This document shows, in pieces, positions 32,619 through 40,078 of a stretch of DNA of 64,000 nt. The stretch spans positions 1-64,000 of the forward strand of contig DASZFO010000354.1 of the NCBI GenBank assembly GCA_035939775.1, written 5' to 3'. Both the position numbers and the translations under genes were made by a program. This DNA comes from Pirellulales bacterium (GTDB taxonomy: Bacteria; Planctomycetota; Planctomycetia; Pirellulales; DATAWG01). The notes beneath the pieces were generated by a model, which was not told where the DNA came from, made no database searches, and saw nothing but the letters and a program-made list of their open reading frames with translations. Numbering within the stretch: the stretch's first letter is position 1; each line of letters opens with the position of its first letter.

Positions 32619-33848
32619 TTATCGCGCCCCCATCGAATGGCTGTGAATGTTGTCGAAGCTCCCCAGCGCGCGGCTGCCGCGGTCCGTCTTCGGGAATATG
32701 GCCGGCGCGCCGATGGGGCCGTCGGGAAACTTGTTGGTCGTCAATTGGTCGATGCTGGCGAACGGATTATTGGGAGGACTCGTCCGTGAGTATTGCAGCA
32801 CGCTGCCACTGGCGTTGGTCATGTCGGGGACGATATCGTAATGGCCGTCCGGGCCGGCCGAGTAAACGAGCGGATAGAGCGCGAAGGTGTCCCAATTGGT
32901 TACGGCCGGCGCCGGCGGCTCGGTGCGCGGAATCCCGTTCACGGCGCTCGAGTCGAATCGCGGCGTGCCGTACACCCCGGTCGGATCGGTTTGGTCCGGC
33001 ATCCGCTGGTCCTTCGTGGCCGCGCTGGTCGGCGTCGGCGGCTGGAGCGGCGAGACGAGCCCCGGCGCCCAGCGGAGAAAGTTGATGGGATTTCCCCAGG
33101 CGTCGATAAACACCTTGCAGCCCGAGTGGTCGAAGTCGGCGATGTCTCCCTCGGAGAAGTTTTCGAGCACGCTCGGTTCTTCCAAGCCCATCGTCACGAG
33201 CAGATAGAGGCACTTGGCCCCTTGATAATTTGCGCCCAGCTTGATGAACGCCGGCGTGTTCTGAACCGAATTGTGAGACGCCAGATAGGCTTGGCTGGAA
33301 GCGGATCGCTGCATTTGGATTGTCTGTGAATTGGTCGTGGGATCTGTGTATGCCGGTCGCGTCGGGGAAGTGACGTCCTCCATTTTGATTGGAACCGCGT
33401 CATCGATAATGTCCCTCCAGCGGTCGGGCATTTCCATCCTCATCATCTGCCGCAGCACGTCGCAGCGCACCTTGCGGCTCACTGCCGAAGGCATCTGAAC
33501 CAGGCTGCCGCTGGGATCGATGACCTCGCTGGGGATCGTGACCGGCAGGCGGCGCGTGGCATACGATTCGTATTTCTGCATCACCAGCGCATTGAGCCGG
33601 GCGATCAGAGAACGGGTCTTGGCGATTTGCGCCGATTCTTGCGCTCCGCTCACGGCAATCGCCATCGCCGCGGCGAGGATCGCCATGATCGCCATCACGA
33701 CCATGAGTTCGATGAGGGTGAAGGCGCGGGGGAAAAGCGAGGGGCCAGAGGCCAGGGGCCGGGGGCCAGGGACGAGGAGCGACGGCCGACAAATGCTCCT
33801 TGTAGAGCGCGGACGCGAAGCGCGATTTGGGTTCGATTGATCGTGCAT
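32619..33848 (-). CDS. Pseudopilin (tandem paralogue), leader with repeat tract
   Basis: A 409-residue protein. The N-terminus RA-FTLIELMVVMAIMAILAAAM with Glu at +5 is a class-III-type prepilin motif (cleavage residue Ala rather than Gly). GAQESAQIAKTRSLIARLNA and ENFSEGDIADFDHSGCKVF match the downstream gene closely, so the two arose by tandem duplication. ATG at 33848 gives a leader of 42 residues. About half of it (Ser/Leu/Pro repeats such as LLVPGPRPLASGPS) is encoded by a GAGGGGCCAGAGGCCAGGGG tract of the same G-run family found in other leaders. Probably a surface pseudopilin assembled by the ATPases and PilC-like protein encoded upstream. Confidence 0.85.
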   Translation of the reverse strand: MHDQSNPNRASRPRSTRSICRPSLLVPGPRPLASGPSLFPRAFTLIELMVVMAIMAILAAAMAIAVSGAQESAQIAKTRSLIARLNALVMQKYESYATRRLPVTIPSEVIDPSGSLVQMPSAVSRKVRCDVLRQMMRMEMPDRWRDIIDDAVPIKMEDVTSPTRPAYTDPTTNSQTIQMQRSASSQAYLASHNSVQNTPAFIKLGANYQGAKCLYLLVTMGLEEPSVLENFSEGDIADFDHSGCKVFIDAWGNPINFLRWAPGLVSPLQPPTPTSAATKDQRMPDQTDPTGVYGTPRFDSSAVNGIPRTEPPAPAVTNWDTFALYPLVYSAGPDGHYDIVPDMTNASGSVLQYSRTSPPNNPFASIDQLTTNKFPDGPIGAPAIFPKTDRGSRALGSFDNIHSHSMGAR

Positions 33849-33929
33849 GTCTCGTTCTCTGTCATCGTAGTCATCACGCTCCGTCGTGATGAACGGTCCT
33901 CACGCGGAGCGCGAGGAGTACACTGCGGT

Positions 33930-35084
33930 TCATTTCGGGATCGAGTCGCCGAGGTTCTTGGGGCTGAAGTTGGTCAGGTTGTCTCGGTCGCCGCCGCCGT
34001 AAAAAGTTCCCGAGGGGAAATAGCAGAGGGTCGGAAGGCCGCTCTTCCCTTGGTCATCGACTCCGCCACCGCCGAATGCGCCATCCAGACCGGCCGAGAT
34101 GATTTGGAATGAATTGGGATTCACCGGCTGCGGCCCCTGGTTCTTCGGCCAATTTCCATTCGCTGGGAATTGTCCTGCGGGCGGATCGGAGGCATAGGGA
34201 CGAACGACGCCTTGGCCCCCCTGTTGCCAAACCGTAGTGTCGTAGGGATACGCGATGGAATGTCCGGTACCATCATCTTTGGGAGACTCTGTCGTGGGGT
34301 CCCTCACTACGTAGTTCTGCGAGGCGAAATAAACGTACGGCACACCGGGCGTGTCGGCCGGTGAATACACTGGAACGGTTAGATACCAAGTGTTACTGGA
34401 GTCGCAATAGGCCCAAATGCCGTTCTGCAATTGGACGACGGTCGGACCGCTATTGGAGACCTGGGGCCAGCCCGGCTGGCGCTGCACCCGCGCCTGGGCA
34501 AACTCGAAAAACGGCGACCGCGTGGGCAACGACATGGCGAGTGCAGCCGCTACGGTTGTGCCCGGTGCCGGAAGCAAGCCTTTGATTGGATGCTCCGGAT
34601 CGGGGCTAAAGCCGCTGAGCCAAAACACCATTGCGTCGGCCGGACTGAAGAACCGCAGACTGGGGTTCACCCGCCACGGCTGCTGAATGTAAAGAAGCTC
34701 CTGCGTAACATCGCAGCGCGGAAAAGCCTTCGCCAAGTGCCGCGCCGCCGAGCTATTGGTGTTGACCACCCCGCTGACGATCATGTCGCTGAAATCGGAG
34801 GGCGGATAGCTGCCGTATTTCTCTTTGTATGCCTTCAAGGATGTATCGAGTCCGGCGATATCGCCGATGATCCGCGCCTCCCTGGCATTGCCCAGCGCGA
34901 TCATGATCACCGGGGTCAAGAGTCCCATCAGGATGATGATGATGGTGATCACCACCAGGAGTTCGACCAATGTGAACCCGCGCCGGCTGGGAGAAGGGGA
35001 CAGTCCCCATTTTGCTGCGCGGACTCCGCAAAAGGGGGACAGTCCCCGCCGGCTTTCCGTCTGCGCTACAACATTGCTGAACAT
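33930..35084 (-). CDS. Pseudopilin, GspG-like, with GGGGACTGTCCCC element inside the leader
   Basis: About 384 residues. RRG-FTLVELLVVITIIIILMGL is a classic prepilin N-terminus; GDIAGLDTSLKAYKEKYGSYP matches the helix and following loop of GspG major pseudopilins, though the protein is much longer than GspG. The start is the ATG at 35084, with AAGGA nine bases upstream; earlier in-frame starts overlap the PilC gene and lack this site. Oddity: the 36-residue leader contains element copy E read in frame (RRGLSPF..KWGLSPSPS). The insert of 66 bases sits between two copies of CGCCGGCT, so that an RRG tripeptide occurs both before it and after it at the cleavage site. Removing it leaves a normal 14-residue leader (MFSNVVAQTESRRG). 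Confidence 0.85.
   Translation of the reverse strand: MFSNVVAQTESRRGLSPFCGVRAAKWGLSPSPSRRGFTLVELLVVITIIIILMGLLTPVIMIALGNAREARIIGDIAGLDTSLKAYKEKYGSYPPSDFSDMIVSGVVNTNSSAARHLAKAFPRCDVTQELLYIQQPWRVNPSLRFFSPADAMVFWLSGFSPDPEHPIKGLLPAPGTTVAAALAMSLPTRSPFFEFAQARVQRQPGWPQVSNSGPTVVQLQNGIWAYCDSSNTWYLTVPVYSPADTPGVPYVYFASQNYVVRDPTTESPKDDGTGHSIAYPYDTTVWQQGGQGVVRPYASDPPAGQFPANGNWPKNQGPQPVNPNSFQIISAGLDGAFGGGGVDDQGKSGLPTLCYFPSGTFYGGGDRDNLTNFSPKNLGDSIPK
34982..35054. repeat. GGGGACTGTCCCC element, copy E (inside a prepilin leader)
   Basis: GGGGACAGTCCCC at 34996-35008 and 35035-35047 flank a TTTTGC..GCAAAA dyad. Short arms GCCGGCT (34982-34988, 35048-35054) are palindromic; extended by one base they give an 8-bp direct repeat CGCCGGCT at 34981 and 35047, exactly 66 bases apart. 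Confidence 0.9.
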
Positions 35085-35149
35085 GTTCCGTTGTCCTTGA
35101 ATTGAGATAACCTGAATCGATCGCGGCTGGTGATTCCCCTCACCCCGGA

Positions 35150-35169
35150 CCTCTCCCAGGGGGAGAGGG
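35150..35169. repeat. CTCTCCC hairpin repeat between pilC-like and gspG-like genes
   Basis: CCTCTCCC pairs with GGGAGAGG (about 35150-35157 and 35161-35169), preceded by CCCCTCACCCCGGA. It lies in the 152-base gap downstream of the PilC-like gene. I see no T-run for termination. Confidence 0.7.
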
Positions 35170-35236
35170 AGTTGTCGATACGGCCCTTCGCCGCAAAGTG
35201 CCCTTCTGAATCCTGCATTCTGCGTTTGGCATTCAA

Positions 35237-36577
35237 TCACTTCCCGCCGCCGGTGAGGCTGGTGATCAGCGAGACCAACGGCATGAACAAGGCGATCACG
35301 ATGAACCCGACGCAACCGCCCAGCACGATAATCAAGAGCGGCTCCATCAGCTTGGTGAGGCTTTCGGTGAGCACGGCCACCTCTTCGTCGAACGTGTCGG
35401 CGACTTTGTAGAGCATCGTGTCCAATTCGCCCGTTTCCTCGCCGACGTCGACCATGTTGACCACCAGATCGTCAACCACCCGCTGATTCATCCGCAGCAC
35501 ATAGAGCAGCCCGCCGATGACCGGGATGAAAATCATCCAGAACATCAGGGCGATGGCATTAAAACTGGCGCGGGAATGCTCCTTGAGCGGCTTGGCGATG
35601 CTCTCGCCCTCGCGGATCGAATCGGATACGCGGCCGTAGAGCTTCTCGAACATGGCGTTGCCGGAGGTCTCGCGCGTGATGTTCAGGGCCTCGAGGATCG
35701 GCACGCCGCTGGAGACGAGGGTGCCGAGGGTGCGCGTGGTGCGGGCCAGGATGTTTTTCTCGACCATCTGGCCGAAGATCGGCACCTTGAGCGTGAACAA
35801 GTCCCATCCCTCCCGGCCGTAGTTGAATTTGCGAATCAGCTTAATGAACAGCCAGAAGGCGACGGGGATGAGCGGGATGGCCCACCAGAAGTCGTAGGCC
35901 GCGTGGGCGATGCTGATCAGGATCGTGGTGACGGTGGGCAAGGGCTGCTTGAAGTCCTTGAAGATCTTTTCGAAGGCCGGGACGATCTTGATCATGATGA
36001 AGGTCAAGATGCCGACGGCGACCATGATCACGACGATCGGATAGACCATCGCACCTTTGACCTTGCGCTTGAGCGACTGAGACCGCTCCTGGAACTCGGC
36101 CAGGCGGCGGAGAATGACTTCGAGCGCACCGCCGGCCTCGCCGGCCTTGATCATGTTCACATACAAGCGGTCGAAGGCCTTCGGCGATTTGGACATGGCC
36201 TCGCTCAGCGTCGCACCGCCTTCGATTTCGTCGCAGACATCCATCAGGCAGTTCTTGAATCGGCCCGGCTTATTTTGCTGCTCGAGAATCCGCAGGCTGC
36301 GGAGGATCGGCAGACCGGCGTCTTGAAGGATCGACAACTGGCGGGTGAAGAGCACGCGGACGCGCGAACTCACGCCCCCCAGCGCGAACTGCCGCTTCTT
36401 CTTGGTGACCTGCTTTTTCTCGGTGGGCGATTTCCGGGCTTTCTTGACCGAGATCTTGGTTACGAAGTAGCCCATCTGGCGAATGGTCGCCTGCGCCTCG
36501 GCTTCGTTGGGCGCATCGACCATGTCCTTGATCTCCTGGCCGGTGGAGTCCATCGCCTCGTATTGGTAGATCGGCAT
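35237..36577 (-). CDS. pilC: Type IV pilus/type II secretion inner-membrane platform protein (PilC/GspF)
   Basis: A 446-residue protein. Starts MPIYQYEAMDSTGQEIKDMV as PilC/GspF proteins do. The first GspF domain has FTRQLSILQDAGLPILRSLR, the second ARTTRTLGTLVSSGVPILEAL; each is followed by helices including YPIVVIMVAVGILTFIMIKI and MEPLLIIVLGGCVGFIVIALF. VNMVDVGEETGELDTMLYKV is the conserved GEETG segment. An extra hydrophobic stretch (ALMFWMIFIPVIGGLLYVL) lies before that segment, a feature I associate with planctomycete members. It forms the membrane platform between the ATPases encoded upstream (36645, 38489, 40079) and the pseudopilins downstream. Only one such gene accompanies two PilB-like ATPases. 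Confidence 0.95.
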   Translation of the reverse strand: MPIYQYEAMDSTGQEIKDMVDAPNEAEAQATIRQMGYFVTKISVKKARKSPTEKKQVTKKKRQFALGGVSSRVRVLFTRQLSILQDAGLPILRSLRILEQQNKPGRFKNCLMDVCDEIEGGATLSEAMSKSPKAFDRLYVNMIKAGEAGGALEVILRRLAEFQERSQSLKRKVKGAMVYPIVVIMVAVGILTFIMIKIVPAFEKIFKDFKQPLPTVTTILISIAHAAYDFWWAIPLIPVAFWLFIKLIRKFNYGREGWDLFTLKVPIFGQMVEKNILARTTRTLGTLVSSGVPILEALNITRETSGNAMFEKLYGRVSDSIREGESIAKPLKEHSRASFNAIALMFWMIFIPVIGGLLYVLRMNQRVVDDLVVNMVDVGEETGELDTMLYKVADTFDEEVAVLTESLTKLMEPLLIIVLGGCVGFIVIALFMPLVSLITSLTGGGK

Positions 36578-36644
36578 GGGAGTAACCTAGGGGAGTCGGC
36601 GGTCAGTTGTCAGTTGCCAGTTGGAATCCAAAATCGAATTGTCT

Positions 36645-38363
36645 TTATGCTTCCAGGATTGTTTCGCGGATGACTTCTTCGGCGGTGGTCGTGCCGTCGA
36701 AAACGGCGGCGATTCCTGCGTCGCGGAGCGTGACCATGCCCTCGTTGCGCGCGGCGGTGCGCAATTGATCGGTCGAAGCGTTGTTCATGATCATCTCGCG
36801 GATGTCGTCGTTGACGGGCATCATTTCGAACAGGCCGACGCGCCCTTTGTAACCCGTGCGGTTGCAATGTTGGCAGCCGCGGCCGCGGAAGAACTTCTTG
36901 CCCGCGATCGAAGTGGAATCGAGTTCCAGGTCGGCGAGCATCTCGGCGGTCGGCATGACTTCTTCCTTGCAGTGGGCGCAAATCCGCCGCACCAGCCGCT
37001 GGGCCAGGATCCCCTCGATCGTGGCCGTGATCAAAAACGGCGGGATGCCCATATCGCGCAGCCGCGTGATCGTGCTCGGCGCGTCGTTGGTGTGCAGCGT
37101 GCTGAAGACCGTGTGCCCGGTGAGCGAGGCTTGCACGGCGATCTCGGCCGTTTCCGTGTCGCGAATTTCGCCGACGAGGATTTTGTCCGGGTCTTGGCGG
37201 AGGATCGACCGCAAACACTGAGCGAACGTATTGCCGATCGACGGATCGATGGGCACCTGAATGATGCCGTCGAGATCGTATTCGACCGGGTCCTCGGTCG
37301 TGATGATCTTATCGGCGATCGAGTTCAGCTCGGTCAGCGCCGAATACAAGGTGGTGGTTTTTCCCGATCCGGTCGGCCCGGTGACGAGGATAATCCCGTT
37401 GGGTCGGTTGATTACCTCGCGGAATTGCTTGAGCGTGGGGGCGTCCATGCCGGTCTTTTCGAGATCGAGCGAAATGACCGAGCGATCGAGCACGCGCATG
37501 ACCACGCTCTCGCCGAACATGGTCGGCAGCACACTGACGCGCAGATCGACCGGGTGGCCGCCGACGTTCAGCTCGATCCGCCCGTCTTGCGGGAGCCGGC
37601 GTTCGGCGATGTCGAGGTCGGCCATGACCTTGATGCGGGTGGTGATCGCGAACGACAGATGCCGCGGCGGGGGGACCATCTCGAACAGCACGCCGTCGGC
37701 CTTGATCCGAATCCGGAATTCATCCTCGAACGGCTCGAAGTGCAGATCGCTGGCGTGGTCTTTGATCGCCATCAACAAGACCATGTTGAGCAGCTTGCGG
37801 ACCGGAGCGCTGTCGGCCAGTGCCTCGACGCTGGTCAGATCGATCGGCCCGTCGCCGGCGGCGGCCTCGGCGGCCCTTTGCAATTCCTTGTCTTCTTCCA
37901 TGCCGGCGACGATGCTCTCGACGCTTTCCGTTCCGCCGGCGTAATATTTGTCGAGCGCTTTTTGGATGTCGCGCTCGGTGGCGACCGCCGAGCGGATGTC
38001 GAAGCCGAGGAACGTTCGCAATTCGTCCTCGACCGACAGCTTCTGCGGGTCGCAGGTGGCGATCGTCAGCACATTGCCTTCCAGCGAAACCGGCACCACG
38101 CGATACAACTGGGCCATCGCCTCGGGCACCGAGGCGAGCACATTGGCCGGGATCGGCAGCTCGGCCAGATAGATCATCTTCAGGCCGAACTGCTCGGAGA
38201 GGGCTTGGGCCAACTGCTCGTCGTTGATGTAGCCCATCTGCTCGGCGATACGGCCCAGCGACTCTTCCGGATTCCGCTCGTGCTCCTGCTGGATTTCCGC
38301 GAGCTGATCGTCGCCGATGAAGCCGAGATCGACCAGAACTTGTCCAAACTTACGTAGTGCCAT
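36645..38363 (-). CDS. pilB: Assembly ATPase PilB/GspE (second of two)
   Basis: A 572-residue ATPase of normal size. The N-terminal MshEN-like domain (LGRIAEQMGYINDEQLAQAL) precedes the catalytic domain: Walker A GPTGSGKTTTLYSAL near residue 327, Asp box TTEDPVEYDL, Walker B KILVGEIRDTETAEIA, His box STLHTNDAPSTITRL, and two CxxC pairs (CAHC, CQHC) that bind zinc in this family. It powers extension of the pilus or pseudopilus. ATG at 38363; 67 bases separate it from the PilC-like gene, so it is co-transcribed with it. It shares all motifs with the ATPase at 40079-41785 but differs clearly in sequence. Confidence 0.95.
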   Translation of the reverse strand: MALRKFGQVLVDLGFIGDDQLAEIQQEHERNPEESLGRIAEQMGYINDEQLAQALSEQFGLKMIYLAELPIPANVLASVPEAMAQLYRVVPVSLEGNVLTIATCDPQKLSVEDELRTFLGFDIRSAVATERDIQKALDKYYAGGTESVESIVAGMEEDKELQRAAEAAAGDGPIDLTSVEALADSAPVRKLLNMVLLMAIKDHASDLHFEPFEDEFRIRIKADGVLFEMVPPPRHLSFAITTRIKVMADLDIAERRLPQDGRIELNVGGHPVDLRVSVLPTMFGESVVMRVLDRSVISLDLEKTGMDAPTLKQFREVINRPNGIILVTGPTGSGKTTTLYSALTELNSIADKIITTEDPVEYDLDGIIQVPIDPSIGNTFAQCLRSILRQDPDKILVGEIRDTETAEIAVQASLTGHTVFSTLHTNDAPSTITRLRDMGIPPFLITATIEGILAQRLVRRICAHCKEEVMPTAEMLADLELDSTSIAGKKFFRGRGCQHCNRTGYKGRVGLFEMMPVNDDIREMIMNNASTDQLRTAARNEGMVTLRDAGIAAVFDGTTTAEEVIRETILEA

Positions 38364-38387
38364 GTTATGAGAGGTCGGAGGTCAGAT

Positions 38388-38442
38388 TGTTGGAGTTCAG
38401 CCTTTAGGCTGCGGCAGGCAGGCTAAAGCCTGAACTCCAACA
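38388..38442. repeat. GGAGTTCAG..CTGAACTCC inverted repeat
   Basis: Arms TGTTGGAGTTCAG..GGCTG (38388-38411) and its partner at 38419-38442 pair at all but a few central positions around a 7-base loop. Intergenic between the PilT and PilB genes; looks like a dispersed palindromic repeat. Confidence 0.75.
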
Positions 38443-38488
38443 GTCGGTCGGAGGTCGCAATACGTCGTCAAATCTCACTTGCCACTTG

Positions 38489-39667
38489 TCACTTGCCCTT
38501 TACGCCGTCGCGCTTTGGTCCTTCGTTTTCGTCCTCGTCTTCACCGTCCTTGCCGTCCTTGGCGCGACGATTGATGTCTTCCTCATCGTCGAACATGCCG
38601 GCCTCGGCCTTGGCGATGCGCTTCGACAGATCGTCGGGGTTTTGGGCCTTGATCATCACCTCATCGACCGTGACCTTCTCGGATTTCCAGAGGCTGAACA
38701 GATGGTCGTCGAGCAATTGCATGCCGAGCTTTTGGCCGGTTTGAATGGCCGAATTGATCCGGAACGTCTTGTTCTCGCGAATCAGGTTGCCGATGGCGGA
38801 TGTGACCACGAGCATTTCGTAGGCGGCGATGCGGCCGCCGCCGATTTTCGGCAACAGCGCTTGCGAAAGCACGCCGATGATCGCGCTCGACAACTGCACG
38901 CGGACCTGTTCCTGCTGGTTGGTGGGAAAGGCGTCGATGATGCGGTTCACGGTGCCTTGAGCGCCGGTGGTGTGCAGCGTGCCAAACACGACGTGGCCGG
39001 TTTCAGCGGCGGTGATGGCGGCCTCGATCGTTTCCAAATCGCGCATTTCGCCGACGAGGATCACGTCCGGGTCTTGACGCAAGGCGCGCCGCAGCGCCTC
39101 GGAAAAGCTCGGCACATCCACGCCGACTTCGCGCTGGTTGACCGTCGATTTCTTGCTCGAATGGTAGAACTCGATCGGGTCTTCGATCGTGATGATGTGG
39201 TGGTCGACGGTCTCGTTGATGAAGTTGATCATGCTGGCCAGCGTCGTGCTTTTGCCAGAGCCGGTCGGCCCGGTGACGAGGAATAACCCTCTCGGCCTCA
39301 TGCAGAGCTTTGCGCAAACCGGCGGGGTCCCCAATTGCTCCATGGTCAGCAGTTTGTTGGGAATCTGCCGCAGCACCATTGCCACGTGTCCCTTCTGCTT
39401 GAACACCGAGACGCGGAACCGGGCCAATTCGCCGAAGGCAAATCCAAAATCGCAGCCGCCGACCTCGGCCAATTCATGTTGGCAGCGGTCGGGCGTGATG
39501 CTCTTCATCAAGGCGACCGTGTCGTCGGACTCGAGCACTTTGGTTTCGAGTCGCCGCATTCGTCCGTCCATGCGAAACACCGGCGGTTGTCCGACCGTCA
39601 GATGGATATCGCTGGCATTCTGCTTCACGCAGGCGGAGAGCAGCTTGTCGATGAGAATATTGCCCAT
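38489..39667 (-). CDS. pilT: Twitching-motility/retraction ATPase PilT-like
   Basis: About 392 residues, near the usual PilT length. LSACVKQNASDIHLTVGQPP is the PilT N-terminal signature; Walker A is GPTGSGKSTTLASMI (about residue 130), Asp box TIEDPIEFYH, Walker B VILVGEMRDLETI, and AAETGHVVFGTLHTTGAQ the His box. No CxxC zinc pairs, which fits PilT rather than PilB. PilT retracts pili by disassembly. I use the ATG at 39667 (MGNILIDKLLS); an earlier in-frame start ten codons upstream is possible. The acidic/lysine-rich C-terminal tail (EDINRRAKDGKDGEDEDENE) is longer than usual. Its presence suggests a retractable filament and not only a secretion pseudopilus. Confidence 0.93.
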   Translation of the reverse strand: MGNILIDKLLSACVKQNASDIHLTVGQPPVFRMDGRMRRLETKVLESDDTVALMKSITPDRCQHELAEVGGCDFGFAFGELARFRVSVFKQKGHVAMVLRQIPNKLLTMEQLGTPPVCAKLCMRPRGLFLVTGPTGSGKSTTLASMINFINETVDHHIITIEDPIEFYHSSKKSTVNQREVGVDVPSFSEALRRALRQDPDVILVGEMRDLETIEAAITAAETGHVVFGTLHTTGAQGTVNRIIDAFPTNQQEQVRVQLSSAIIGVLSQALLPKIGGGRIAAYEMLVVTSAIGNLIRENKTFRINSAIQTGQKLGMQLLDDHLFSLWKSEKVTVDEVMIKAQNPDDLSKRIAKAEAGMFDDEEDINRRAKDGKDGEDEDENEGPKRDGVKGK

Positions 39668-40078
39668 ACGTAGTCGTTTCCGCACGAAGGCGGTCAAATG
39701 GCGAAGATGGCGGACCGGATACCTAATGCCAGATCGAAACGGCTCAACAAGTTGCTAACCGACGTTCCGCCCACAAAGTGGATTTCAAAAATGGCGCGCG
39801 ACGGAAACTCGCGACCGAACGGTTTGCCTTTTCCGAATCCAACCTCGCCGGCGGACCTGCTTTCCACTGCTTAGCTTTTACTGCGCAGTTTTTGCAGTGT
39901 TGCTTGTGCAGTGTTTTCTGTGCTGCGGTTAATTGTGGTACCAACCTGACCCTGTAAGCCCCCGGCCCGTTGGTCAATCGCGAAAATCACCAACAAGGGG
40001 CTTAAGCCGTTTGCTTGCTAGACGATTATTCGCAGTGCTAGCGGGACGCTCAAGTTTTTGGTGCAACAAACGACAGAA
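39668..40078. other. Intergenic gap between PilT-like and first PilB-like gene, with nested dyad
   Basis: No gene is evident. A nested dyad spans 39956-40005: TAAGCCCC pairs with GGGGCTTA, and inside it GTTGGT pairs with ACCAAC. It follows the 3' end of the gene at 40079 in transcription and may attenuate or terminate. A short GCAGTGTT-rich stretch lies near 39880-39920. Confidence 0.5.

Noticed and set aside
35085-35315. Upstream extension of the GspG-like gene to about 35315
   Set aside because: It overlaps the 3' end of the PilC gene, runs through a CTCTCCC repeat and ignores the good AAGGA site before the ATG at 35084.
36621-38357. A long open frame on the plus strand (578 codons) opposite the second PilB gene
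   Set aside because: It lies wholly antisense to a gene with every PilB motif; its predicted protein is low-complexity (Arg/Asp/Gly) as expected from GC-rich antisense codons.
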